The position numbers were made by a program, and so were the translations under genes. Shown here piece by piece: positions 52,463-59,497 of a stretch of 64,000 nucleotides of DNA (position 1 is the stretch's first letter; every line of letters begins with the position of its first letter). Origin of the DNA: an uncultured Oscillospiraceae bacterium (GTDB lineage: Bacteria; Bacillota; Clostridia; Oscillospirales; Acutalibacteraceae). The stretch covers positions 1 through 64,000 of the forward strand of contig URCA01000017.1 of the NCBI GenBank assembly GCA_900546265.1. The letters run 5' to 3'. The notes under the pieces were generated by a model. That model made no database searches, was not told where the DNA came from, and saw only the letters and a list, made by a program, of their open reading frames with translations.

Positions 52463-52609
52463 TTATGTACCGGATGAGGCGGTTACCACTATGGTTGCTC
52501 TGGACCCCTCCCGCGTCACCACATATTTGGCACCGGTCGCGGTCACGGCCGCCAGCGCCAGCGCCAGCAGCAGGATAAGGACGGCAGGAGCCAGCCGCCG
52601 TTTGCGCAT
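52463..52609 (-). CDS. 48-residue peptide with SipW-like signal
   Basis: Minus-strand ATG 52609 with AAGGTGG about 12 bases upstream encodes MRKRRLAPAVLILLLALALA, then AVTATGAKYVVTREGSRATIVVTASSGT. A basic start, one hydrophobic core and the GAKY sequence followed by REGSRATIVV mimic the cleavage region and first strand of the neighbouring SipW substrates (AKYTETVDGTDTARV), but the protein ends there. It is 13 bases after the 182-residue gene and 34 before the 708-residue gene. Possibly a minimal substrate, a propagation peptide or a decayed gene. Confidence 0.6.
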   Translation of the reverse strand: MRKRRLAPAVLILLLALALAAVTATGAKYVVTREGSRATIVVTASSGT

Positions 52610-52622
52610 CCTATTCACCACC

Positions 52623-53171
52623 TTATGTATCCGCCTGCACGGCGGTTATGCTCACCTGTATATCGAACCTGCCCGGTGTGTCCGGCACATAGTCCAGCCA
52701 ATAATACACCGTACGGTTTTCCCCCGCCGGCAAGGGCTGCCCCTCCGCTAGGATGTGTGTTCCGGCTGTCAGCGCCTCTTTTACCGGCGTTCCCGCCAGC
52801 AGCCGCGCCGACTTCCGTTCGGGGGAGTCGCCGGTGTATAGGCTCCATGTCAATCGCCCCGCATAGGGCTGCCCGTCCGTGAACACATGCGCTGTAATCC
52901 GATAGGCCATGGCCGTCTCGTTGATTTTACCCGCCTCGGTGTTGGAAACGGCAAACGCATAGGTGCCGACTTCGTTGACCGATAAGGGCGCGCCAGCCGC
53001 TGTATCGGTGAGGACAACGACGGGCCGGGCGACCCGCGCGCTGTCGGTTCCGCTGGCAAGCGTGTCATACCGGCCCCACGTGGCGGCCGGCACGGCCAGC
53101 AGGCTGCACAGGGTCAGCAGCAGGCACGCGCGCCAGCCGGTGTGCCGCCACAGTTTCTCACGTCTCATCAT
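52623..53171 (-). CDS. SipW-type secreted protein
   Basis: A 182-residue protein. A signal peptide (residues 8-32, WRACLLLTLCSLLAVPAATW) is followed by GRYDTLASGTDSARVARPVV, the same GTD-S/T-ARV hallmark seen in the other two substrates. The rest (about 45-182) looks like one beta-sandwich (TYAFAVSNTEAGKINETAMA, VYYWLDYVPDTPGRFDIQVS), of the camelysin/TasA sort. No wall anchor. AGGAGA lies before ATG 53171. Possibly a minor fibre subunit. Confidence 0.75.
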   Translation of the reverse strand: MMRREKLWRHTGWRACLLLTLCSLLAVPAATWGRYDTLASGTDSARVARPVVVLTDTAAGAPLSVNEVGTYAFAVSNTEAGKINETAMAYRITAHVFTDGQPYAGRLTWSLYTGDSPERKSARLLAGTPVKEALTAGTHILAEGQPLPAGENRTVYYWLDYVPDTPGRFDIQVSITAVQADT

Positions 53172-53202
53172 GGTCTGTCTCCTTCGTTTTGAACCGGGAG
53201 GT

Positions 53203-53475
53203 TAAGGTGAGGGGGAGCGAACAACCTCCGATTTTTGGGGGGAGCGAGCGCCCACAGCGGCGTTGGCCTTCCTTGCCATGCGACAGCATGGCGCGATCGG
53301 CCGCCTTGCTGTGACCCCTCGCTCAGCCCCAAAAATTCTTTGACCTCAGCTGGCGTATTTTGTCATTCGGCAAGGCAGAGGACGACGGTGGGCTGGCGCC
53401 CACCTAGGACGATAACGCGGCGGGATGGCAAAATACACCGGCTGAGGCGGGGTGGGTTCGCTCCTCCTCACCTTA
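53203..53475 (-). repeat. 273-bp compound multi-hairpin element
   Basis: Outer arms 53203-53222 and 53456-53475 pair over 20 bases with one mismatch. Inside are two separate branches: one closed by TTTTTGGGG/CCCCAAAAA (53232-53240, 53327-53335) with nested CACAGC/GCTGTG and GCCATGC/GCATGGC (53275-53281, 53286-53292); the other by GTATTTTG and CAAAATAC (near 53355-53362 and 53429-53436), extended by CCTCAGC/GCTGAGG and capped by GGTGGGC/GCCCACC. The right outer arm includes the stop codon of the signal peptidase gene. No gene is supported here. It could be a mobile MITE-like insert or a structured RNA. Confidence 0.75.
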
Positions 53476-53977
53476 TCGATTGGCGAAGTCGTTTCAAGGC
53501 GTGTATCAGCGAAGGGTATACGTAGAGGAAGATGCCGGCCGCCAGCAAAAGCAGCAGACCCGACGGCGACTTGAAGAAGGACAGAACAGCGCCCAGCCGC
53601 GGAATAACCGCCACCACCCGGCCCTCCACCACGTCCGGCGGCACGGGGGACACATCCTCCGCGTTGTTGGCATCCCCTTTTGTGACAAAGCCGGCGGCGG
53701 TCCGGCGGGTAATCCGGTGGGTAACCAGCGAGCCGCCGTCATGAAACAGGACGACATCGCCGACGGCGTAATCCGCTTGTTCCCGCACGAGGATAAAATC
53801 GCCGGTTTTCATATAGGGTTCCATGCTGCCGGACAGAACCGCCGCCCCGGTGAACCCCAGCAGCTTCGGCGGGCCCGTTCCCCGCAGGGAAACCGCCAGG
53901 CTGAACACGCTAAAGACCAGCAGCAGGACAAGCAATCCCGTGCAGATCGCCCGGATGCCGGCTATCAGCCGTTTCAT
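53468..53977 (-). CDS. sipW: SipW-type signal peptidase I
   Basis: A 169-residue membrane serine protease of the ER/SipW type. A helix at about 10-30 precedes the nucleophile motif VLSGSMEPYM (second Ser near residue 51) and THRI (His in place of the Lys of ordinary bacterial enzymes). GDANNAED, about 98-105, is also canonical, and a second helix (about 138-157) anchors the C-terminus. It should cleave the AKY-type signal regions of the neighbouring proteins. Start overlaps the upstream stop by 4 bases. The stop codon lies within the multi-hairpin element. Confidence 0.93.
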   Translation of the reverse strand: MKRLIAGIRAICTGLLVLLLVFSVFSLAVSLRGTGPPKLLGFTGAAVLSGSMEPYMKTGDFILVREQADYAVGDVVLFHDGGSLVTHRITRRTAAGFVTKGDANNAEDVSPVPPDVVEGRVVAVIPRLGAVLSFFKSPSGLLLLLAAGIFLYVYPSLIHALKRLRQSIR

Positions 53978-54624
53978 TCCCGCCGCCGTTTACGCCGGAA
54001 CAGCAGGAGGCACACCGCCGCCGTCAGCCCTGCCGTCATGGCGGCCAGAAGAGACGGCTCCGGGCCGCCCGTGGCAGGGGCGGGACCGTTCTGCTCGGCG
54101 GTGATATCCAGGCGAATGGTATACTGAACATCCTCTCCCGCTCCCAACAGCGTGTCCTGTTCATCCGACACGGAGAGCCACTGCCATTCGAGCGTATATG
54201 TTTCCTTTCCGCCCGCCGGCAATTGGCCGGCGCGGACGGCCAGCGTCTCCGGGGAACCCCACTCTTCGCCGCCGGTATAGCCTTTTTCACTGCGCAGTCG
54301 GCAGACCATGGGAAGCTCCCAACGGTTGACTTCCGATACAGCCACATCGTAATCCAGTATGTACGCGGTATGGTTTTCCACCGTGAAGACGTATTGGCCG
54401 GACTGGCCGGGAACCACGATTTTTTCACCGTTATACGCCGGGTTGTTGAAAATATTCAAATAATCCATTTGTGTCCAGCTGACGCCGTTCTCCGTCACAG
54501 ATAAGCCGTCCGCCGCCTTGTCCGGCGCGACCGCCACCGCGCCGCTCTCCGCCGCCGCGGAAAAAGCGCCGCCCGTCAGCAGGAGCGCCAGGCTCACCAC
54601 CGCTATCCACATTTTCTCCTTCAT
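53974..54624 (-). CDS. Secreted protein with sortase-like C-terminal anchor
   Basis: A 216-residue protein with a signal peptide (about 1-25, ending AFSAAAES), a beta-rich middle, and a C-terminal PATGGPEPSLLAAMTAG, hydrophobic helix and RRKRRRE tail. This has the order of an LPXTG sorting signal, but the motif reads APATG, so sortase processing is uncertain. The motif NNPAYNGEKIVVPGQSGQYV resembles camelysin-type domains. It may tether the fibre to the cell. Coupled to sipW by a 4-base overlap. Confidence 0.72.
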   Translation of the reverse strand: MKEKMWIAVVSLALLLTGGAFSAAAESGAVAVAPDKAADGLSVTENGVSWTQMDYLNIFNNPAYNGEKIVVPGQSGQYVFTVENHTAYILDYDVAVSEVNRWELPMVCRLRSEKGYTGGEEWGSPETLAVRAGQLPAGGKETYTLEWQWLSVSDEQDTLLGAGEDVQYTIRLDITAEQNGPAPATGGPEPSLLAAMTAGLTAAVCLLLFRRKRRRE

Positions 54625-54646
54625 CGATAGGATCCCTCGTTTTCTT

Positions 54647-54698
54647 TTCAGCCTCTGTCGGAAAACGCAGCCGCCCGTGTTCTCCGACAGAGGCTGAA
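54647..54698. repeat. 16-bp perfect inverted repeat between two operon genes
   Basis: TTCAGCCTCTGTCGGA (54647-54662) and TCCGACAGAGGCTGAA (54683-54698) form a perfect stem with a 20-base loop; TTCAGCCTC recurs at 54706-54714. No T-run follows on the minus strand, so a simple terminator is unlikely; RNA stabilisation of the upstream message is one option. Confidence 0.75.
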
Positions 54699-54753
54699 CG
54701 ATATGTTCAGCCTCCGAGGCACGGCCACACGTGCGCGCAATTCAACCGCTTGC

Positions 54754-55641
54754 TCAGCCGGAGACTGTGGGAATATCCGGATAAGCGGGCGCGTAGCCGT
54801 CCGCCCAAGTCTGAGCACCCGCCGCGTCGGCGGTGATGCCGTCCGTGTTATATGTATCGATCTGCGTCATGCGCACCACGGGAGCCATGGTGACCATATA
54901 CGTACCGTTCTCTCCCAGCGCGGTATCATAGGCGTCCATCAGGAGCGGCTGGGAGGAGGGATCGTCCGTGGTCAACCGGGCCTCATAAGCCCAGAACCAG
55001 TTCAGCTGGACGGAGGCTTGGGTATAGGTCACCTTATCCGTCGGCGCGAGGAAGGATGCGGCCTCCCGGCTGACGCCGCCCGGCTCCCCGGCGACAGCCG
55101 CCATATTTTGATAGCCGTTGAGCGCGGCCAGCAAATCGTCCATGTCGCCGTCCAGGATGACGCCGGTTTCATCGCCTTCGTGGCGGAAGAAGGTGTACGC
55201 CCCATAGGCGCCGTCATACAAATCGCTGTAATAGCCGCCGTTGAAATAGTAAATCAGCGGCAGGCCGTTTTCGTTTTCATAGCCGAGGCTGTCGAACGTC
55301 GCCTGAACGGCCACTTCACTCTTGTTGGTGAAGGTAAAGCCGAAATAGCCTTCCATACCGGGGGCCACCAGCTTCTGCTCGTTGGTGTCGTCCGCGCCCA
55401 TGACGCCGGTATCGTCGGCAGACGTCCCGAAGATGTCCAGGGGCGTGGCCGTTTCCAGCAGCTGGACGGTTTCCTCGTTTTGGTGCACGGTGTAGTCGAA
55501 TTTCGCCACTCGGGCGGTATCGGTGCCGCTGACGGTGCTGGTATACTTGGCCATGGTTCCGCTGAGCAAGGCTGTGGTCGCCAGGGTCAAAACCAGAACC
55601 GCCGCGCCGAGACGGGGCAGGGGATTGCGTTTGGTTTCCAT
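54754..55641 (-). CDS. SipW-type secreted fibre-like protein
   Basis: A 295-residue protein. The signal region reads LATTALLSGTMAKYTSTVSG with GTDTARV directly after (about residues 20-45). The rest matches residues 50-270 of the 708-residue protein block by block (DIFGTSADDTGVMG, KLVAPGMEGYFGF, LPLIYYFNGGYYSDLYD, RMTQIDTYNT) but ends without GLUG repeats. It is likely the main, smaller fibre subunit of the camelysin/TasA kind. GGAGG precedes ATG 55641. Lies between the inactive peptidase-like gene and the anchor-like gene. Confidence 0.82.
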   Translation of the reverse strand: METKRNPLPRLGAAVLVLTLATTALLSGTMAKYTSTVSGTDTARVAKFDYTVHQNEETVQLLETATPLDIFGTSADDTGVMGADDTNEQKLVAPGMEGYFGFTFTNKSEVAVQATFDSLGYENENGLPLIYYFNGGYYSDLYDGAYGAYTFFRHEGDETGVILDGDMDDLLAALNGYQNMAAVAGEPGGVSREAASFLAPTDKVTYTQASVQLNWFWAYEARLTTDDPSSQPLLMDAYDTALGENGTYMVTMAPVVRMTQIDTYNTDGITADAAGAQTWADGYAPAYPDIPTVSG

Positions 55642-55710
55642 AGGTCAGTCCTCCGTTTCAGATTGTATATACCTATACTGATAGCCGTGTGGCCGGCACC
55701 AGCGTTCGGG

Positions 55711-56358
55711 TCAAGGTTCGGCCGGCGGCGGGGAGTCCGTGAGAGTATCGCCGGCTTTTTTGCGGCCGCGCAGGTGTTTTCGCAGGACATCCCACCCCAG
55801 CAGCAAGAGAAAAGGAAGGATGAGAAAGCAGAAGATGCCCGCCGGCGATTGAAGGAACAGAGCCACGCCGCCCATACCCCTCAACCGCATCCGATAACGG
55901 CCTATCACCTGTTCGCCGGTGACGGGATAAATCGCTTCGGCACTGGCGCTGTCCGCTTTGACAAAGAACTGCGCGCCGCCGTCGTTGCCTATCGACCGGG
56001 CCGTGATGCGGCCGAACAACAGCCGATCGGCCATCCGGTAGGCGATGACCTCTCCCTCCTGCAGCGTGGAGGGTTCCACCCGGATCACCAAGGCCAAATC
56101 GTTGACGCCGAAGGACGGCTGCATGGCATCGCTTTGTATGACCACCGGCGCCACGCTGAAAACCGATGGAACCTGGTTCGGATGCAGGGCGCCGTCTACC
56201 AGCAGGAGCAGATTGATGACGAGGACGGGCAGCAGAACGACGCACAGCACGAGCCCCAAAGCCGTCGGCAGCCAGCGCCGCCAGCGCTTTTTTGAAGCAG
56301 CTTCCGGCGCGGCGATTCTGCTCCATACGCGCCGGAACCAGTCAAGCGCTTTTTTCAC
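55711..56358 (-). CDS. Catalytically inactive signal-peptidase-I-like membrane protein
   Basis: A 215-residue protein with the SipW fold layout: N-terminal helix (about 38-60), peptidase-like core, C-terminal helix (about 168-190). VVIQSDAMQPSFGVNDLALV aligns with AVLSGSMEPYMKTGDFILV of the active enzyme next door, so the nucleophile Ser is Ala. LLFGRITAR aligns with LVTHRITRR, so the catalytic His is Gly. GDANN is also lost (ADSAS). The surrounding fold is kept, which argues for a maintained non-enzymatic role such as substrate recruitment or regulation. GTG 56358 with AAAGGAG seven bases upstream. Confidence 0.8.
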   Translation of the reverse strand: MKKALDWFRRVWSRIAAPEAASKKRWRRWLPTALGLVLCVVLLPVLVINLLLLVDGALHPNQVPSVFSVAPVVIQSDAMQPSFGVNDLALVIRVEPSTLQEGEVIAYRMADRLLFGRITARSIGNDGGAQFFVKADSASAEAIYPVTGEQVIGRYRMRLRGMGGVALFLQSPAGIFCFLILPFLLLLGWDVLRKHLRGRKKAGDTLTDSPPPAEP

Positions 56359-56512
56359 GCGGCGGCTCCTTTCCGGATGAGGGCTTCTTATCGGCGGCCG
56401 ACTGCGCATACAGCATCGCCTTGGCGACGGCGAGCAGCAGCCGCTTATTCTCCGTGCCCAGCCGGCAGAATCCCGCGCAGAGCTTGTCTGTTTGCCTGGG
56501 AGCGTTCATCAT
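56342..56512 (-). CDS. 56-residue hypothetical protein, first gene of the SipW operon
   Basis: Minus-strand ATG 56512 follows GAGGGTGA and encodes a 56-residue, mostly helical protein (CAGFCRLGTENKRLLLAVAK, then AMLYAQSAADKKPSS). It has no signal peptide. The pattern RLGTENKRLLLAVAKAMLYAQ resembles the short helical region found after XRE-type HTH domains in Clostridia (compare LRPEFKEYVLKELQNLLELQ in the divergent regulator), so it may bind that regulator. Overlaps the next gene by 17 bases. Confidence 0.55.
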   Translation of the reverse strand: MMNAPRQTDKLCAGFCRLGTENKRLLLAVAKAMLYAQSAADKKPSSGKEPPREKSA

Positions 56513-56539
56513 GCTTCTCACCCTCTTATTTCAATCGGG

Positions 56540-56585
56540 TTACTAACTATGTAAGTAATATATCATAACATAGTAAAAATGTCAA
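56540..56585 (-). promoter_or_regulatory. SipW-operon promoter with adjoining dyad
   Basis: TTGACA (56585-56580), 17-base spacer, TATATT (56562-56557). TTACT N9 AGTAA (56540-56558) overlaps the end of the -10 and is a likely operator, perhaps for the divergent XRE protein. Confidence 0.8.
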
Positions 56586-56634
56586 GAATATAATTGCCCT
56601 CTTTTATGAGAGGCAAGCACGTGGGACGCTTGCT

Positions 56635-56664
56635 TTGTCAACGAGGCTATGGTATCTTTATAAA
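56635..56664 (+). promoter_or_regulatory. Candidate promoter of the XRE gene
   Basis: TTGTCA (56635-56640), 18-base spacer, TATAAA (56659-56664), about 110 bases before the coding region. The rest of 56586-56776 holds no supported gene. Confidence 0.55.
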
Positions 56665-56776
56665 GAATAAATCTGAACGTCTGCGGGAAACCCTAAGGTA
56701 CCAAACGCGTTTTTCCGCGGGGCCGCTTTTTCCGCCCGACAAGTAAATGACTGATTAAGAAGGTGATGTTACGTCT

Positions 56777-57121
56777 ATTAATCTGCGGATTAAGGAACTC
56801 CGTCAATCCTTACAGCTGTCGCAGGCGAAATTCGCCAAGGCGATTGCGGTTTCCAACGGCTATATTGCGGGAATCGAATTGGGAAAACGGACTGTAAATG
56901 ATCGCATGGTTATGTTGATATGCGCCACGTTTCATGTGCGGGAAGATTGGCTGCGGAACGGCGAAGGCAGCATGTTCGAGCAGGAATTGGAGCAGGAGCT
57001 GGAACAGCTGAAACATCTATTCGGTCAGCTTCGTCCCGAATTTAAGGAGTATGTGCTTAAAGAACTGCAGAATCTGCTGGAACTGCAGGATAAAGCGGAC
57101 GCCTACCGACGGACTAAATAA
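56777..57121 (+). CDS. XRE family HTH regulator lacking a normal start codon
   Basis: The frame encodes INLRIKELRQSLQLSQAKFA, then KAIAVSNGYIAGIELGKRTV, WLRNGEGSMF and a helical tail (FGQLRPEFKEYVLKELQNLL): a full XRE-HTH plus the usual extension. No ATG, GTG or TTG precedes INLRIK in frame before the TAA at 56756-56758. AAGGTGA at about 56760-56766 would serve GTT (56768), ACG (56771) or ATT (56777). The first TTG in frame (56879) would delete the HTH. I use ATT 56777, a known rare initiator. A one-base change or an unusual, self-regulating start are both possible. It is divergent from the SipW operon and probably controls it. Confidence 0.7.
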   Translation: MNLRIKELRQSLQLSQAKFAKAIAVSNGYIAGIELGKRTVNDRMVMLICATFHVREDWLRNGEGSMFEQELEQELEQLKHLFGQLRPEFKEYVLKELQNLLELQDKADAYRRTK

Positions 57122-57163
57122 TTTGTTTGATCCAATTTTTCCCAATATAATTCGAAAATAAAT

Positions 57164-57198
57164 AGAGGCAGGCATACCGTTCGATATGCCTGCCTCCC
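57164..57198. terminator. Stem-loop after the XRE gene
   Basis: GAGGCAGGCATA and TATGCCTGCCTC pair perfectly with an eight-base loop, without a clear T-run on the plus strand. Confidence 0.55.
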
Positions 57199-57203
57199 GC
57201 TGT

Positions 57204-57237
57204 AAAAAAGCGGGGAAGACTGCTCGTCTTCCCCGCC
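57204..57237 (-). terminator. Terminator of xpaC-telA
   Basis: On the minus strand GCGGGGAAGAC and GTCTTCCCCGC pair across a five-base loop, followed by six T. Confidence 0.9.
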
Positions 57238-57258
57238 CGTATTCGATTGCTCCGCCGT

Positions 57259-58431
57259 TTATTTCCGCAGTTCCAGCAGCTTTTGCTTGAGCTCGCCTTC
57301 CATGCGGCCCAGCTCGGCCTCGGCGTCCCGGCGCTTCTGCCGCCCCTCTTCCTGAATGCGCATCACCTCGTCCAGGGTGCTGATCAGGCTCTCATTGGTA
57401 TGCTGGAGGGTCTCGATGTCCACAATGCCCCGCTCCGACTCCTTGGCCGTTTCCACGGTGGCGGTTTTGAGGGCGTCGGCGTTCTTTTTCAGCAGGTCAT
57501 TGGTCAAATCGGTGACCTTCCGCTGCGCTTCCATGGCGTCCAGCGAGTGGGACAGGCCCAGGGCCAGCACCATCTGGCTTTTCCAAAGCGGAATGGTGTT
57601 GACAATGGTGGATTGGATTTTCTCGGTCATCAGGGTGTCGTTGCCCTGCACCAGCCGGATCTGCGGCGCCATTTGGATGGAAATGACCCGGGTCAGCTCC
57701 AGATCGTGAATTTTCTTTTCAAAGCGGTTGCACAGCGCGTCCATATCGTTGGCCGCCTGGGCGTCCTCCGGCAGGCCGGACTGCCGCGCCTTTTCCATCA
57801 GCTCAGGCAGGATAGTGGTGCGCACCTCGTTGAGGCGGCGCTTGCCCGCGAGGATGTACATGGACAGCTCCTTGAAATAGTTCAGGTTGACCTGATACAT
57901 CTGATCCAGCATGGCCACGTCCTTCATCAGCTGAATCTGATGGGCCTCCAGCTGGGCGCAGATTTTGTCCACGCTGGTCTCCGCCTTGTCGTATTTGGAT
58001 TTCATCGCCGCAATTTTATTGGCCGGTTTTTTAAACAGGCTGAAAAAACCGCCCTTGGATTCTTCCTCGGGAGAAAAGGCCCGCAGTTCGGTCACCAGAT
58101 TGGACACCATCTCCCCGATCTCGCCCATGTCCTTGGTGCGCACGCTTTTGAGGGCGGATTCAGAAAAGCCGGCGATCTTCTGCTGGGCCGCCGCGCCGTA
58201 GGTGAGAATCACGTTGCTGTTGGTCACATCGATGGTCTTGGCAAAGTCCTCCACCATCTTTTTTTCCTCGGGCGTCAGATTATTCTCGCTCAAATCCTCG
58301 GGAATTTCCTCCGGCTTGGGCGCCAGCTCCGCCATCACCGGCGCCTGAGTGGTCATGGGATCCAGCGTCAGCACCGGGGCCGCGTCCGCGGGGGGAAGAT
58401 TCATCAATTCGTCAGCCATATTCTGCACCAA
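57259..58431 (-). CDS. TelA/KlaA family toxic anion resistance protein
   Basis: A 390-residue, almost wholly helical cytoplasmic protein of the TelA family (tellurite resistance and stress related). Typical stretches are PEEKKMVEDFAKTIDVTNSN, YGAAAQQKIAGFSES and FKKPANKIAAMKSKYDKAE. GTG start at 58431 is assumed; ATG 58419 is an alternative. It lies 31 bases downstream of the xpaC-like gene, the usual Firmicute pairing (yaaN with xpaC). The biochemical role is unknown; membrane stress and antibiotic tolerance have been linked to the family. Confidence 0.9.
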   Translation of the reverse strand: MVQNMADELMNLPPADAAPVLTLDPMTTQAPVMAELAPKPEEIPEDLSENNLTPEEKKMVEDFAKTIDVTNSNVILTYGAAAQQKIAGFSESALKSVRTKDMGEIGEMVSNLVTELRAFSPEEESKGGFFSLFKKPANKIAAMKSKYDKAETSVDKICAQLEAHQIQLMKDVAMLDQMYQVNLNYFKELSMYILAGKRRLNEVRTTILPELMEKARQSGLPEDAQAANDMDALCNRFEKKIHDLELTRVISIQMAPQIRLVQGNDTLMTEKIQSTIVNTIPLWKSQMVLALGLSHSLDAMEAQRKVTDLTNDLLKKNADALKTATVETAKESERGIVDIETLQHTNESLISTLDEVMRIQEEGRQKRRDAEAELGRMEGELKQKLLELRK

Positions 58432-58462
58432 ACCTTTCTATTCTCTTGAAACTACCGGTTTT

Positions 58463-59497
58463 TCATTCCGTTTGCTCCGGTCCGCCCGGGATTTGCCTCA
58501 ACGGCGCGCCCGTATCCACCGGGGCGGAAAACACATCTCTTTGCAGCAGCCCCTCCTGGGACATCATATTTTCCAGCACCTGGATATCGCTGGATATATC
58601 CAGCGCTTCCTCCTGGAACAGGTTATCCAGCTGCTTATTGAAAGCCTCCACCACCGTGTCCAGCACCGTTTCGATCTCCTGCATGGTGCGGCGGATGTTT
58701 TCACCCCGGATGCCCTGTTCCTCCATATGATCGTAGGAACGCAGGAGCTTGAGCAGGGTGGGAAGATAATACTGCATAAACTTGCGGATAGCCGGGAGCT
58801 TATCCGGATTTTCAGAAACCACCTGGAAAATCTGATTGGTTCGAGCCTCGAGTATCCGAATTTTCGCGGAAACCGCCTCATCCTGGATGGCCACGTCGGC
58901 CTGCCGCATCTGCTGCAGGTACTCCCGCGCCTCCTTGGGGATCACGGAGGATTTCTCCTGCGCCGCCAGGGCTTCCTGTTCCCGGCGCCGCGCCTCCTCC
59001 TGCTCCAGCCGCTTCTGCGCTTCCAGCTCCGCCAAATCCTTCGGCGTCATCCGCACGGCCACGGTCTTATCCGCAATGAGCAAACGGGAAACGATGAACA
59101 GGATCAGCGAAGCCGCGGCGCACAGGGCAAAATCCTGCCAGCGGTACAGGGGCAGGAACAGCGCGTACAGCAGCCACCACAGCCCCACCAGGAAAAAGGG
59201 CGCCTTGGATTTCTTCTTCACCCATTTCATGGCCATGGGCGGCGCGGCCTGCTGGGTCACCATGGGACGAAGCACGACCGGCGCGGGCTGCTGATAGGGC
59301 CGCGGAGTATACGCCGGCGGAGCCTGCGGCTGCCGGGCGGGCGGCGCATAGGGCGGGGTGTTCTGGGTATAGCCGTATGGCGGTGTCTGCCACTGGCCGT
59401 TCGGCTGGGCCGGCGGCACGGCTTGCAGCGGGGGCTGAACCGGGTTCTGTCCGTTCTGCGGCTGCTGCCCGGGCGGGTAAGGGGGATACGTATTCAT
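58463..59497 (-). CDS. XpaC-like membrane protein
   Basis: A 344-residue protein. Residues 1-85 are a Pro/Gln/Tyr-rich disordered tail (YPPYPPGQQPQNGQNPV and APPARQPQAPPAY). Two membrane helices follow at about 100-135, then a charged helical domain (about 150-330) as in XpaC family proteins. The name derives from a phosphatase screen, and catalytic activity is unproven. ATG 59497 is preferred to 59527. Cotranscribed with telA, suggesting a membrane-bound partner for it. Confidence 0.8.
   Translation of the reverse strand: MNTYPPYPPGQQPQNGQNPVQPPLQAVPPAQPNGQWQTPPYGYTQNTPPYAPPARQPQAPPAYTPRPYQQPAPVVLRPMVTQQAAPPMAMKWVKKKSKAPFFLVGLWWLLYALFLPLYRWQDFALCAAASLILFIVSRLLIADKTVAVRMTPKDLAELEAQKRLEQEEARRREQEALAAQEKSSVIPKEAREYLQQMRQADVAIQDEAVSAKIRILEARTNQIFQVVSENPDKLPAIRKFMQYYLPTLLKLLRSYDHMEEQGIRGENIRRTMQEIETVLDTVVEAFNKQLDNLFQEEALDISSDIQVLENMMSQEGLLQRDVFSAPVDTGAPLRQIPGGPEQTE

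Noticed and set aside
50107..52578. An 823-codon open frame antisense to the GLUG protein
   Set aside because: The minus-strand protein has a signal, repeats and homology to its neighbour; the plus frame starts inside a terminator and has no ribosome site.
56879..57121. TTG 56879 as start of the XRE gene
   Set aside because: It would remove most of the HTH and lacks a ribosome site; the HTH coding pattern clearly extends upstream.
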